Positions 11,058-19,216 of a stretch of DNA of 64,000 nt are shown here, piece by piece. Source of the stretch: Rhodococcus qingshengii (GTDB taxonomy: Bacteria; Actinomycetota; Actinomycetes; Mycobacteriales; Mycobacteriaceae); the NCBI RefSeq assembly GCF_021025955.1, contig NZ_JAJNCL010000002.1, forward strand, positions 795,626 to 859,625, read 5' to 3'. Positions within the stretch are counted from its first letter, which is position 1, and each line of letters starts with the position of its first letter. Both the position numbers and the translations under genes were made by a program. The notes under the pieces are model-generated. The model did no database searches. It was not told the origin of the DNA and was given only the letters and a program-made list of their open reading frames with translations.

Positions 11058-12890
11058 TCACACCGTCTGCAGTTCCGACGGGAGTTCGACTGCGTCATTA
11101 CCCGAGGCCGCAAGCAGCTGTGCGTACCGCCCGCCTTGTTGCACCAGTTCGTCGTGAGTGCCCTTTTCCACAACCACGCCCCGGTCGAGGACCGCAATGA
11201 GGTCCGCATCTCGAACCGTGGAAAGCCTGTGCGCTACAACGAGAGTGGTGCGTCCGACCATCAGCTCGTCGAGCGCGTCCTGCAACGCACGTTCGGTGCG
11301 ATTGTCCAGGGCGCTCGTCGCCTCGTCGAGGACGAGGATCGGCGGATTCCGCAGAACTGTGCGCGCGATCGCGATGCGCTGTTTCTCACCGCCGGAGAAT
11401 CGGTAGCCGCGCTCGCCGACCATGGTGTCGTACCCGTCGTCGAGACCGGAAATGAACTCGTGAATCTGAGCGATGCGCGCTGCCAGCTCGATCTCGGCGT
11501 CGGTGGCGTCGGGTTTCGCGAACCGCAGGTTCTCACGAATCGTCGTGTGGAAGAGGTATGTCTCCTGCGACACCACGCCCACCAGGTCGGAGACCGTCGC
11601 CAGATCGAGGTCCCGCAGATCGACGTCGTCGATTCTCACCGATCCCGCAGTCGGGTCGTACAGACGTGCGGCCAAGTATCCGAGAGTGGTCTTGCCCGAA
11701 CCGGTGGAGCCGACCAGCGCCAAGGTTCCGCCGGCTGGGACCGTGAGGTCGATGTTGTCGAGAGTCTTGCTGTGGGTTCCTGGATACGAGAAGTCGACGT
11801 GGTCGAACCGAAGTTCGCCGGACATCTTGGTGCGATCGAAGCTCTTCGGCTCTTCCGGATCCGCGATGTCGATCGGCAGATCCAGGTACTCGAACACGCG
11901 ACTGAACAGTGCCATCGAACTCTGCACCTCGACACCCGTGTTGAGCAGCATCATGGTGGGTCGGAACAATTGTGTTTGCAGTGTGGTGAATGCGACGAGG
12001 GTGCCGACGGTGATGGTATTGCCGTGATCGAGAGTGAAACCGGCAAACCAGTAGACCAGTGCGGGCATGGCCGCGAAGGTGATCGACATGGTCGCCATGC
12101 GCCACTTGCCGGCCATCATGGCCCGGAGTTCGACGTCCGCGACTTCCACTGAACGCTCGGTGAATCGATCCGTCAGAGCCGACTTCGCGCCGGTCGTCTT
12201 GCCGAGGAGAATGCCGCTGACGGAGAGAGATTCCTCCACCTGGACCGACAAATCACTGAGCAGCTTCTGCCGCTTGCCCGAGATCTTGCGGCGCTCGTCA
12301 CCGATCTTGCGTGCGATACGGATGAACACCGGCAAGATCGCCAGCGAGAAGATGGCGAGTCGCCAATCCAGAAGGAACAGAGCAACAATCGTGGCCGCTA
12401 CTGTCGTAGCATTCTGCGCGATGGACGTTGCCGTGTTGGTGACCACCGACTGCATACCGCCGATGTCGTTGGCAATGCGCGACTGAACTTCGCCGGTTCG
12501 GGTTCGAGCGAAGAATCCGAGGGACTGATTCTGCAGGTGCGAGTAGACCCGCACGCGCAGTTGGTGCATCAGTTTCTGGCCGATGCTGTTGGACATCCAG
12601 GTTTGCGCCACGCCGAGACAGCTCGTGATCACGGCAATGGCGATCATGCCGATGGCCAGAACACTGACGAGTCCGAGGTTCTTGTCCGGGATCGCCTTGT
12701 CGAGCATTTCGCGTAGGAGCAGCGGACTGCCCAACGCGACGATCGCGCTGAGTGTGATGACCGCGGTGACGATGGCGATCTGAGTTCGGTACGGCGCGAA
12801 CAGTCCGAGTACGCGCTTTGCCGGTACGGATTCCGCCGGAGCGATCTCGACAGCGGTTCGCTCGATGTTTCGCATGTGATCTGGTTTCAC
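11058..12890 (-). CDS. ABC exporter, fused membrane and ATPase domains
   Basis: A 610-residue half-transporter of the multidrug/lipid type. The N-terminal membrane domain (about residues 30-330) has several hydrophobic spans and the coupling-helix style segment. The ATPase domain has Walker A GSTGSGKTT near residue 397, the signature YRFSGGEKQRIAIART near residue 500, Walker B ILVLDEATSALD and an H-loop VVAHRLSTV. The start is a GTG at 12890 preceded at 4 bases by GGAGG; an internal ATG six codons on is less well supported. It is divergent from a MarR regulator across 90 bases with a palindrome, which suggests regulator-controlled efflux. It probably works as a homodimer. The substrate is unknown. 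Confidence 0.92.
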   Translation of the reverse strand: MKPDHMRNIERTAVEIAPAESVPAKRVLGLFAPYRTQIAIVTAVITLSAIVALGSPLLLREMLDKAIPDKNLGLVSVLAIGMIAIAVITSCLGVAQTWMSNSIGQKLMHQLRVRVYSHLQNQSLGFFARTRTGEVQSRIANDIGGMQSVVTNTATSIAQNATTVAATIVALFLLDWRLAIFSLAILPVFIRIARKIGDERRKISGKRQKLLSDLSVQVEESLSVSGILLGKTTGAKSALTDRFTERSVEVADVELRAMMAGKWRMATMSITFAAMPALVYWFAGFTLDHGNTITVGTLVAFTTLQTQLFRPTMMLLNTGVEVQSSMALFSRVFEYLDLPIDIADPEEPKSFDRTKMSGELRFDHVDFSYPGTHSKTLDNIDLTVPAGGTLALVGSTGSGKTTLGYLAARLYDPTAGSVRIDDVDLRDLDLATVSDLVGVVSQETYLFHTTIRENLRFAKPDATDAEIELAARIAQIHEFISGLDDGYDTMVGERGYRFSGGEKQRIAIARTVLRNPPILVLDEATSALDNRTERALQDALDELMVGRTTLVVAHRLSTVRDADLIAVLDRGVVVEKGTHDELVQQGGRYAQLLAASGNDAVELPSELQTV

Positions 12891-12931
12891 GTTTACCTCC
12901 TGGAGGCTTTCTCACCCTAGTTTCATATTGA

Positions 12932-12944
12932 TGAGGTTACCTCA
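12932..12944. promoter_or_regulatory. palindrome, candidate MarR operator
   Basis: TGAGGTTACCTCA has perfect 6-base arms around one central base. It lies between the divergent ABC exporter (start 12890) and MarR gene (start 12981), about 40 bases from each. A further half-site, TATGAGG, follows at once. Size and position fit a MarR-family dimer site controlling both genes. Binding is inference. Confidence 0.5.
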
Positions 12945-12980
12945 CTATGAGGCTGACACCAATAACGCTAGACTGGCGCC

Positions 12981-13442
12981 ATGCATTCCCGAGAGCGCGA
13001 ACTCACCGACGTCGTGATGTCCGTGGCACGGCTCATCCGCCGACGCCAAGTGGCAGCGCTGGAACCATTCAGCCTCTCGCCGTCGCAAAGCCGAGCGCTG
13101 CGAGTGCTGACCCGAGTGGGCGAACCGGTTCGACTCGGTTTTCTTGCCGAGCGATTGCGCATAGTTCCGCGGTCGGCGACCGACGTCGTGGATTCCCTCG
13201 AAGATGCCGGATGGGTGCGCCGCACTCCCGACCCGAACGATCGGCGAGCAGTGCTGCTCGAGTTGACCGACGCCGGCGCTGCCCTGGCTGCGGACGTCGC
13301 GAAAGCTCAACGACGCGAATCCTCGGATGTGTTCGACGACCTCGACGAGTCGGAGCGAGCCACTCTCACAGAACTCCTCGAGCGAGTGGACGCGGGGCAC
13401 GATTGCTCTCGGCCCCGCGACTGCCCGACACCCTCGGCCTGA
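12981..13442 (+). CDS. MarR-family transcriptional regulator
   Basis: A 153-residue winged-helix regulator. The central part has SLSPSQSRALRVLTRVGE, the recognition helix region FLAERLRIVPRSATDVVDSL and the wing VRRTPDPNDRRAVLLELT, all in standard MarR positions, with dimerisation helices at both ends. Its C-terminus carries two Cys (DCSRPRDCPTPSA) close together; whether they sense oxidation is speculation. It is divergent from the ABC exporter and very likely controls that gene and itself through the palindrome in between. It ends convergent with the SSB-like gene, only 4 bases apart. Confidence 0.93.
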   Translation: MHSRERELTDVVMSVARLIRRRQVAALEPFSLSPSQSRALRVLTRVGEPVRLGFLAERLRIVPRSATDVVDSLEDAGWVRRTPDPNDRRAVLLELTDAGAALAADVAKAQRRESSDVFDDLDESERATLTELLERVDAGHDCSRPRDCPTPSA

Positions 13443-13446
13443 GTCC

Positions 13447-13869
13447 TCACGCAGCGACGGTGTCGACTGCGTCCTCCGTGTTCTCCGTGTTCTCCGCTGA
13501 CGTCGACTTGCTCTGACGCTCGATCTTCGAGATGCAACGAGCAAGGTCGGCGCCTACTGCCGTCGCCCGCAGTTCGAGATCGGAACGAGGCACACCCTCC
13601 TTGGTCGTGTACTCGTTGGTGCGCAACTCCCCCGCCACCATTACCGGATCACCCTTCATGATCGATGCGCCGACGCCGGTGACCAACCGTCGCCAGCAGC
13701 TGACTGTGAGATACAGGGTCGCTCCGTCCGTCCACTCCCCCGTCACCGCGTCTTTGCGACGTGTGTTGCTCGCCATCCGAAAGCTCAGCACTTCTTCACC
13801 ATTGGTGGTCTGCCGCTTCACCGGATTGGTGATGACGGTTCCGACAACGGTTGCATGCGTTTCGTACAT
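13447..13869 (-). CDS. single-stranded DNA-binding protein paralogue (Rv2478c-like)
   Basis: A 140-residue OB-fold protein of the SSB family. The start is the ATG at 13869 (MYETHATVVGTVITNP) with a purine-rich GGGGGATC upstream. The OB core is visible in ATLYLTVSCWRRLV and KGDPVMVAGELRTNEY. The C-terminus (TSAENTENTEDAVDTVAA) lacks the acidic DDDIPF-type tip that canonical SSB uses to recruit repair partners, so this is probably the accessory paralogue rather than the essential SSB, which normally lies with rpsF and rplI. Synteny with Rv2478c supports this. A short 9-base tandem repeat encodes the ENTENT segment. Confidence 0.9.
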   Translation of the reverse strand: MYETHATVVGTVITNPVKRQTTNGEEVLSFRMASNTRRKDAVTGEWTDGATLYLTVSCWRRLVTGVGASIMKGDPVMVAGELRTNEYTTKEGVPRSDLELRATAVGADLARCISKIERQSKSTSAENTENTEDAVDTVAA

Positions 13870-14050
13870 ATCCGATCCCCCTTCGAACTCCAGAACCCGC
13901 CAACTGCCACGGGGCCGATCATTGCGTCGGCAGCTTCGATTGTGGAACGGCAAAGGGCGTAGAGCGAGAGATCGACTTCGACCTGTGTACAGGCGGGACA
14001 GCTGTGGAAAACAGCACTACCCGGACCGAATGGCCCGGGCAGTGTCGGAG

Positions 14051-16186
14051 CTAAGTGCTAGTGGAGGATTCGTCGGATTTCTTCTCGCTAGACGCCCCGT
14101 CGGCAGTGTCCTCGCCGGCAGTCTCCGCGTCAGCAGCCTCACGAGGTTTCCACCCTTCGCGGTCTCGCCTGGCCAATTCGGCGAACATCGCATTGTGTGC
14201 GGCGAGGTCGGCGTCGTGGTCACGTTCAGCCGCACGGTCGGTTCGGCGCGCAGTCCTGCCGTCACTGCGCGACCACTGAACCAGAAGCGCGAGCATGACC
14301 ACCATGAGCGGGATCTCGCCGGTCGCCCAGGCGATGCTGCCGCCCAACTGCTGATCGCCGATCAGGTCGTTGTTCCAGCCCAGGCCGAGCGAACGGAAGT
14401 ACGCACCGCCCATTACGGCCGTGGTGCTCATCAATGCCACACCGAAGAAAGCGTGGAACGGAAGTGAGCCGAAGACCATTGCCAGCTTGGTCACCGGCTG
14501 CAATTGACGCGGTGACGGGTCGATTCCGATCGCCACCCAGTAGAAGAGATAGCCACTGAGGATGAAGTGCAGGTTCATCAGCAGGTGAGCGCTGTGCGAG
14601 TCGACCGTCGCACCGTAGATTCCGCCGAGATACAGCGCGTAGAAACCGCCGACAAAGAGAACTGCCGCCACGATCGGGTGGGTGATGAAACGCGAGAACG
14701 GGCTGTGCAGCGCGGTCAGAATCCACTCGCGAATGCCTGGCACGCCGTCCTTGCCTGCCGGATCGAGGGCCCGCAGAGCCAAAGTGATCGGCGCACCCAG
14801 AACCAGCAGGACTGGGCCCAACATCGACAGCGCCATATGCGCGCCCATGTGAACGCTGAAGACTGCCGGCGCGTACTTGCCGACACCGGACGACGTAGCG
14901 ATCAGGAGCACCGCGCAACCGCTCATCCAGGCGATGGTTCGGCCGACGGGCCAGGAATCTCCACGCTTGGCCAGCTTGCGCAGGCCGATGCCGTACAGAA
15001 TCGCCGCAGCAACGGCGGCGGTGCCGAACATGAGGTCGAATCGCCAGTCCGTCACGAACGCCATGAACGACGGCGGGTCCGGAAGGTTGTAGCCGAGTTC
15101 GACCTCAGGGATCGAGGGAATCGAGAGCGGCGGGGGCGGCGGAGTACGACCGAGGCCGATCGCGAGACCGATGGTCGCGGCCATCACAATGCCTTCAGCG
15201 CCGGCAAATCGAATCAGAGCAGAGCGACTCTTCGGGTTCTCGGCCAATGCCGGCAGCGCCCGACTCCGTTGAGCCCAACCGAAGAACCCGAGGATGATCA
15301 GTGCAACGGTTTTGGCGACGATCAGTCGTCCGTACGTCGTGGTGAATACGTCGTCGAGAGGCAGGCGGACGATCGCATTGATCACGCCACTGAATCCCAT
15401 GACGACGAAGCAGATGGATGCGACCGTCGAAAAGCGTCGGGCTGCTACGTCGGTGTAATCGCCGCCGCGTCTGGCGTGGGCCAGTAGCGCGAACAAGCCG
15501 CCGGCCCAGAGCGAAGCCGCCACGAGGTGCAGGATCAGGCTGTTGGTAGCGATGTCATGCGATCCGCCCGAAGACGAGTGACCGGTGAGAGCGAGCGGCA
15601 TGAGGCCGAGGAGACCGACCAGCAGCAGGAGCGGAGTCCACCACCAGCGCAGTGTCAGCCGGGCCAGGATCGCGAGAACAACCGCGATGATTGCCGTCCA
15701 GCGCCAGGCGCCGGCGATCTCGACCTGATCGAGTCCCGACCAGAGGTTTGCCGGTTTGATGGCTTCGGCAAACGGCTGACCCGACGTGTCTGAGAGCGTC
15801 AGAGGCACCATCATGAACGAACAGATTGCCCACACGATCGCGGCGTGCGATGCGGTTCGGACTGCTCGATAGCCGTCGACGTCGAGGACGCCCGACTTCT
15901 GCGGTGGCACGAAGAACGCGGCCAGCAGCAGTGACCCGATCGCGATGACCGCGGCGATTTCCCCCAATGCGCGCATCGCGGGCAGGCCGTATGTGGTGAT
16001 CGGCCCTGGATCCGGGATACCCAGAAGAGTCAATGCCTGCGACGCGGAGAATCCCACCACAACGGCTGCGGTGAGCCCTGCGATGAGTCCACTGACCACG
16101 AATATGGCAGTCGAAGAAGCGGGTGCACCGCTGTGCGGAGCGGACTCCGGTGGGGAATCTGTCGGCGCGAGGTCGGGTGTAGCCAT
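14051..16186 (-). CDS. CopD-CtaG fusion membrane protein
   Basis: A 711-residue polytopic membrane protein. The N-terminal half resembles the CopD copper-resistance domain, with about nine hydrophobic spans and a GHSSSGGSHD loop. The second half resembles CtaG, the cytochrome c oxidase assembly/caa3 domain, with MGAHMALSM and FITHPIVAAVLF. The last 80 residues are a charged, disordered cytoplasmic tail. Its likely role is copper handling for oxidase assembly or copper tolerance, as proposed for Rv0102-type proteins. Start at the ATG at 16186 with a short acidic and Pro-rich lead. It sits alone, with the tRNA-Arg about 100 bases upstream on the other strand. Confidence 0.9.
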   Translation of the reverse strand: MATPDLAPTDSPPESAPHSGAPASSTAIFVVSGLIAGLTAAVVVGFSASQALTLLGIPDPGPITTYGLPAMRALGEIAAVIAIGSLLLAAFFVPPQKSGVLDVDGYRAVRTASHAAIVWAICSFMMVPLTLSDTSGQPFAEAIKPANLWSGLDQVEIAGAWRWTAIIAVVLAILARLTLRWWWTPLLLLVGLLGLMPLALTGHSSSGGSHDIATNSLILHLVAASLWAGGLFALLAHARRGGDYTDVAARRFSTVASICFVVMGFSGVINAIVRLPLDDVFTTTYGRLIVAKTVALIILGFFGWAQRSRALPALAENPKSRSALIRFAGAEGIVMAATIGLAIGLGRTPPPPPLSIPSIPEVELGYNLPDPPSFMAFVTDWRFDLMFGTAAVAAAILYGIGLRKLAKRGDSWPVGRTIAWMSGCAVLLIATSSGVGKYAPAVFSVHMGAHMALSMLGPVLLVLGAPITLALRALDPAGKDGVPGIREWILTALHSPFSRFITHPIVAAVLFVGGFYALYLGGIYGATVDSHSAHLLMNLHFILSGYLFYWVAIGIDPSPRQLQPVTKLAMVFGSLPFHAFFGVALMSTTAVMGGAYFRSLGLGWNNDLIGDQQLGGSIAWATGEIPLMVVMLALLVQWSRSDGRTARRTDRAAERDHDADLAAHNAMFAELARRDREGWKPREAADAETAGEDTADGASSEKKSDESSTST

Positions 16187-16283
16187 ACCTCAAGGGTAGG
16201 ACCTTCGCGAACCGACTACGACAATGCGTCGGAGTTGGGCGGCGCGCGTCACATCCCGAACCCTCGAGTATGATGTTCCACGC

Positions 16284-16356
16284 GCCTCCGTAGCTCAGGG
16301 GATAGAGCAAGAGCCTTCTAATCTCTTGGTCGCAGGTTCGAATCCTGCCGGGGGCA
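16284..16356 (+). tRNA. tRNA-Arg (anticodon TCT)
   Basis: A 73-base cloverleaf. The acceptor stem is GCCTCCG with CGGGGGC (one T-G wobble), the D arm is GCTC/GAGC, the anticodon loop CTTCTAA gives anticodon TCT, and the T arm GCAGG/CCTGC encloses TTCGAAT. The discriminator is A and CCA is not encoded. The anticodon stem closes with a C-T mismatch next to the loop (positions 31 and 39). It marks the start of the accessory region that follows. Confidence 0.95.
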
Positions 16357-16651
16357 CTTTTCTTTGCCTTCTCGCAGGTCACGATAATCAGCTGACCTGC
16401 ACTGAAGGGCTAGCGTCAATTCGACATATGCCGAGAAATGCCGAGTTATTTCGACCAAAGCGCGGAGTAAGCGCGGAGGCGGGATGAGGCTAAGGTCTGG
16501 CCGGAGCCGTTCAACCTGCACACCCCTCTGGTTTGATTGCGCCGACTCCAATACGAATATTCGAGTAGGAGATTGCCGACCCTGGACAGCGCGCCTACTA
16601 CGTCAAGGTTCGAATGGTCGTTACGTACTGTCCGTCTGGTTTGATACTGAC
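16357..16651. other. intergenic stretch, no gene supported
   Basis: I see no credible gene between the tRNA-Arg and the first lipoprotein. The stretch holds two copies of the TCTGGTTTGAT motif (16527 and 16635). The open frames here only read through the tRNA. A short AGGTTCGAAT near 16606 matches the tRNA T-loop, but ten bases are too few to call an attachment site. Confidence 0.6.
16635..16645 (+). promoter_or_regulatory. recurring TCTGGTTTGAT motif, copy upstream of lipoprotein
   Basis: TCTGGTTTGATAC stands 17 bases before the ATG at 16652. The same block occurs before the lipoprotein genes at 17679 and 20327, so it is probably a shared promoter or regulator site. The bases ahead of it (GTTACG...GTC) are also shared with the copy at 17662. 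Confidence 0.5.
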
Positions 16652-17092
16652 ATGAAGAAGACCTTCGCCGCGGTTGCGGCCATTGGAGCTGTCCTGCTTG
16701 CCACCGGATGTACGTCGGGCGACGCAGAGGACTTCAAGGCCCGGTCCGGCACCCAGCAATACGACTCCGCACAGGCCATCGCAGATGACCTCGCTGCTTC
16801 CGGAATCACCTGCGAGAACTTCACAAAGGACAAATCGACGACGTACTCGACCGACGCGGGTCGTTGCACGATCGACGGACACGAGATGGTTCTGTCAATC
16901 TTTACCTCAGATGATCTGCAAGAGGAGAACATCGCAAGCTTTGTGGGGGCATTCGAGCCGGTCAAGATGGAATACGGACTGCTGGTCGGTTCGAAGTGGA
17001 TGATCAACTGTGGCGATACGAAAGCCACGAACATATGTACGGACGTGAAGGCGCAATTGGGCGGCCGGATCGTCAAGCCGACCTATCTCTAG
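16652..17092 (+). CDS. small secreted lipoprotein
   Basis: A 146-residue lipoprotein. The signal MKKTFAAVAAIGAVLLATGC puts the lipid-modified Cys at position 20. I take the ATG at 16652, since upstream in-frame sequence has no coding character. The mature part has four Cys (GITCENF, GRCTIDG, MINCGD, NICTDV), likely two disulfides, suggesting an extracytoplasmic folded domain. I do not recognise a family. It is one of three lipoproteins in this region that start behind the same TCTGGT motif with a very short leader. The next gene starts 28 bases downstream. Confidence 0.82.
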   Translation: MKKTFAAVAAIGAVLLATGCTSGDAEDFKARSGTQQYDSAQAIADDLAASGITCENFTKDKSTTYSTDAGRCTIDGHEMVLSIFTSDDLQEENIASFVGAFEPVKMEYGLLVGSKWMINCGDTKATNICTDVKAQLGGRIVKPTYL

Positions 17093-17120
17093 CCTCCGAC
17101 AATCCGGATTGGATGTATGA

Positions 17121-17342
17121 ATGAAACCGATTGGCACCACACTGCTCGCGATCGGCATCGTCTTATTCTTCTTCGGCGGATATGGCGCGTGGCCGTATTT
17201 CGCGCTCGTGATCGGTCTCTACATCTTGTACCGAGCGAACACTGTGGAGAGTCGAGCTGCCCGTAAGCAGCGGCGCGCGGATCGCCGAGCCGCGCACACC
17301 CAGGCTGGAATGTCGTCGCCCTGGGAGAATTTGTTCGGCTAG
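17121..17342 (+). CDS. small membrane protein
   Basis: A 73-residue protein with one long or two short hydrophobic spans (TLLAIGIVLFFFGG and AWPYFALVIGLYILY), then a strongly basic cytoplasmic tail (RAARKQRRADRRAAH). No family is recognised. It follows the lipoprotein gene by 28 bases and may be co-transcribed. Its stop codon shares the CTAG with the stop of the convergent Cys-rich gene. Confidence 0.65.
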   Translation: MKPIGTTLLAIGIVLFFFGGYGAWPYFALVIGLYILYRANTVESRAARKQRRADRRAAHTQAGMSSPWENLFG

Positions 17343-17641
17343 TTCCACCGCGACTTCTGCGGGCTCGCGCCGGCGCATTCAGGCGTCCGGATCGTCTCGC
17401 CACAGCGCCGGCAGTAATGCGTTCGATGTCCGCCGTTGTGCGCCGTCTTGCAGCCGCAGACTTCCCAGCCGACGAGACATGTGTTCGCCGCCAGCAGGTG
17501 CCCATTCGGGCAGCGTTGCGGGGATCGTTCGGTCGACGGCATACCTAAAGATTCGCACACCTGTTCGATAAGTGGTGGCTTCGATCTCGCGGGGTCCGGA
17601 GGGTAAGGGAAGACCAGCCGGGCTCCGCAATTCTCGTTCAA
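17339..17641 (-). CDS. small Cys/His-rich zinc-ribbon-like protein
   Basis: Up to 100 residues, with the real start uncertain: a TTG at 17641 or the ATG at 17542, which would give 67 residues (MPSTERSPQRCPNGHLL). The conserved part has CPNGH, CGCKTAHNGGHRTHYC and CRRCGETIRTPEC, a pattern of Cys and His seen in small actinobacterial proteins that bind zinc. No function is known to me. It is convergent with the membrane protein gene and shares its CTAG stop. The Cys spacing and conserved wording, rather than length, make me count it as a real gene. Confidence 0.55.
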   Translation of the reverse strand: MNENCGARLVFPYPPDPARSKPPLIEQVCESLGMPSTERSPQRCPNGHLLAANTCLVGWEVCGCKTAHNGGHRTHYCRRCGETIRTPECAGASPQKSRWN

Positions 17642-17661
17642 TATTCGTTACGAACAGTCGG

Positions 17662-17673
17662 TCTGGTATGTAT
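17662..17673 (+). promoter_or_regulatory. recurring TCTGGTATGTAT motif
   Basis: This copy lies 17 bases before the ATG at 17679, the same distance as at 16635. Preceding bases (GTTACGAACAGTCGG) also resemble those before the 16635 copy, so conservation extends over roughly 40 bases. Confidence 0.5.
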
Positions 17674-17678
17674 TTGCC

Positions 17679-18188
17679 ATGAAACGAACACTGCTTGCTG
17701 TGATCGCGGTGGTAGGCCTCGCCGCCGGATGCGGGACGGACGGCACCCCTGTTCCAGTAAGCAGTCTGCCAACCAGTTCCACAACCACCAGCTCTACTGT
17801 CGAACCAGTCGAAGCGACGACCACCCCCGCTAACAGTTCATCTCCAACGACGACGTCGAACTGGGATCCGAACTCCGCCGACCCCGTCGGTGACGCCGCG
17901 CAGAAAGAAGCGGAACGCCAGGCCGCGGCAAACCCTGATGGCTCAGCGAAACTTGCAGTCGAGTACACCAAACTGACGGGCGAAAAGCTCGATCCGGTCA
18001 AGGCGCAACTACTCGCTGGCTATGTATGCGTCATTATCGAGCTCACCAAACTGAGCGACGAACTCAATGTCGATCAACAGGACATCGTCGATGAAACAAG
18101 CCGGGAAATGGCAATGTCGAAGGAAGATGCGCTGAGGCTTCTAACTTTGGCTGTGAAGTACCGCTGCCCAGACTCGGCATTCAACTGA
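17679..18188 (+). CDS. secreted lipoprotein with Ser/Thr-rich linker
   Basis: A 169-residue lipoprotein. The signal MKRTLLAVIAVVGLAAGC places the lipid anchor at Cys18. Residues 24-62 are a Ser/Thr/Pro linker, as expected for a spacer crossing the cell wall. The C-terminal 100 residues are a small helical domain with two Cys (YVCVIIEL and KYRCPDS). This is reminiscent of DUF732-type small secreted actinobacterial domains, but I would not assign it. A gap of about 240 bases with no visible gene follows before the HipA-like gene. Confidence 0.8.
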   Translation: MKRTLLAVIAVVGLAAGCGTDGTPVPVSSLPTSSTTTSSTVEPVEATTTPANSSSPTTTSNWDPNSADPVGDAAQKEAERQAAANPDGSAKLAVEYTKLTGEKLDPVKAQLLAGYVCVIIELTKLSDELNVDQQDIVDETSREMAMSKEDALRLLTLAVKYRCPDSAFN

Positions 18189-18427
18189 TCGCGTCATGAC
18201 GGCCCCACTGGTCGGTCGGGCCCTCGTCGGGTTCTAGACCGGTAAGTCCGGTTCGGGTGATGCTGGCCGGTTGCGGCATGCGATGATTCCCGGACCACAA
18301 AGATCAGCCCCGGCAGATGCGGCAAACATCCCCGAGGCCCGGCCGACAGGTGAAATGTCGACATGAACGAATGTTACTCGCGGCTCCGAGAGTTAGCTTT
18401 CACCTCGGTTAAGAACTGAGTCATCGC

Positions 18428-19201
18428 ATGGCAAGTGAAACTTTGGAACCGTACCAGGTTGCTCCCACCGAACGTCTCGCGAGCATTCTTCCCGGAAACC
18501 CGCCAGAAACCGGAACCAAGGCGTTTCGAGGCCTGTCAGCGACCGGTAAAACGTATTGGATAAAGGTCCCGAACAACCCCCAGGGGTCGCGCGTTCTAGC
18601 GACTGAACAAATCGTCACCGCAGTCGGCGGACTGATAGACGCGCCAGTACGAGAGACTGCGCTGATCGAAATATCGTCCGATTGGGATGGATGGCCGATC
18701 GCTGACGGATTCTCGCTTCGTAAGTGTGTTGCACATGCCTCGCTTGAGCTGAGCGGCTCGGAGGAGTCGAGAGACCAGGCATACATGCGCAATGACGACA
18801 ATGCGCGCCGATGGGCACGGTGGATCGCACTTTGGGACTGGTGCTTCGGGTCCGACGAGCAGTGGTTGTACGAGCACGAAGCGGACAAGAGCATGTGGAG
18901 CTTCGATCACAACATGTGGTTTCTGGACTCGGGGAACTGGGGTGCCGAGCACTGCAACGGGGGCACGACCGGAGAGTGGTTATGGAGGGGTGAGTGGAAA
19001 GGCATTGACTCGGATGAAATACTCCGAGTAGCCGATCTGATTAGCAAGATTGCGCGTTCACAGATCCAAGCCGCCTGCTACTCGATTCCCGCCGAGTGGG
19101 GCGTGCCACTGAATGATCTGGATGCCTTGACTGAGATGCTGCTTCAACGCAGAGTCGGAGTAGCTGACAGACTGCGTGTCAACGTAGGCCGAGCACGATG
19201 A
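18428..19201 (+). CDS. HipA-like kinase-fold protein
   Basis: A 257-residue protein resembling the short HipA-related kinases. The N-lobe has FRGLSATGKTYWIKVP with the presumed ATP-binding Lys46, then EQIVTAVGGLIDAPV with Glu60, the typical order for this family. The catalytic region is WDWCFGSDEQWLY, retaining Asp143 but without the standard NDRHxxN, and the metal-binding segment is SFDHNMWF with Asp160. The protein lacks the N-terminal domain of full HipA. No HipB-like HTH gene is adjacent. Instead a DUF3037-type gene follows after 15 bases, a pairing I have seen in other genomes. The altered loop may mean weak or altered kinase activity. Confidence 0.7.
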   Translation: MASETLEPYQVAPTERLASILPGNPPETGTKAFRGLSATGKTYWIKVPNNPQGSRVLATEQIVTAVGGLIDAPVRETALIEISSDWDGWPIADGFSLRKCVAHASLELSGSEESRDQAYMRNDDNARRWARWIALWDWCFGSDEQWLYEHEADKSMWSFDHNMWFLDSGNWGAEHCNGGTTGEWLWRGEWKGIDSDEILRVADLISKIARSQIQAACYSIPAEWGVPLNDLDALTEMLLQRRVGVADRLRVNVGRAR

Positions 19202-19216
19202 CGCAGAGGAGGGAAC

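Noticed and set aside
15555..16382. 275-codon minus-strand frame starting across tRNA-Arg
   Set aside because: It begins with the APGRIRTCDQEIRRLLLYPL type translation of an antisense tRNA, a well-known false annotation, and continues as an off-frame of the CopD-CtaG gene.
16600..16620. Possible att site: AGGTTCGAAT shared with the tRNA-Arg T-loop
   Set aside because: Only ten bases match and the T-loop sequence is common; not enough for an attachment site.
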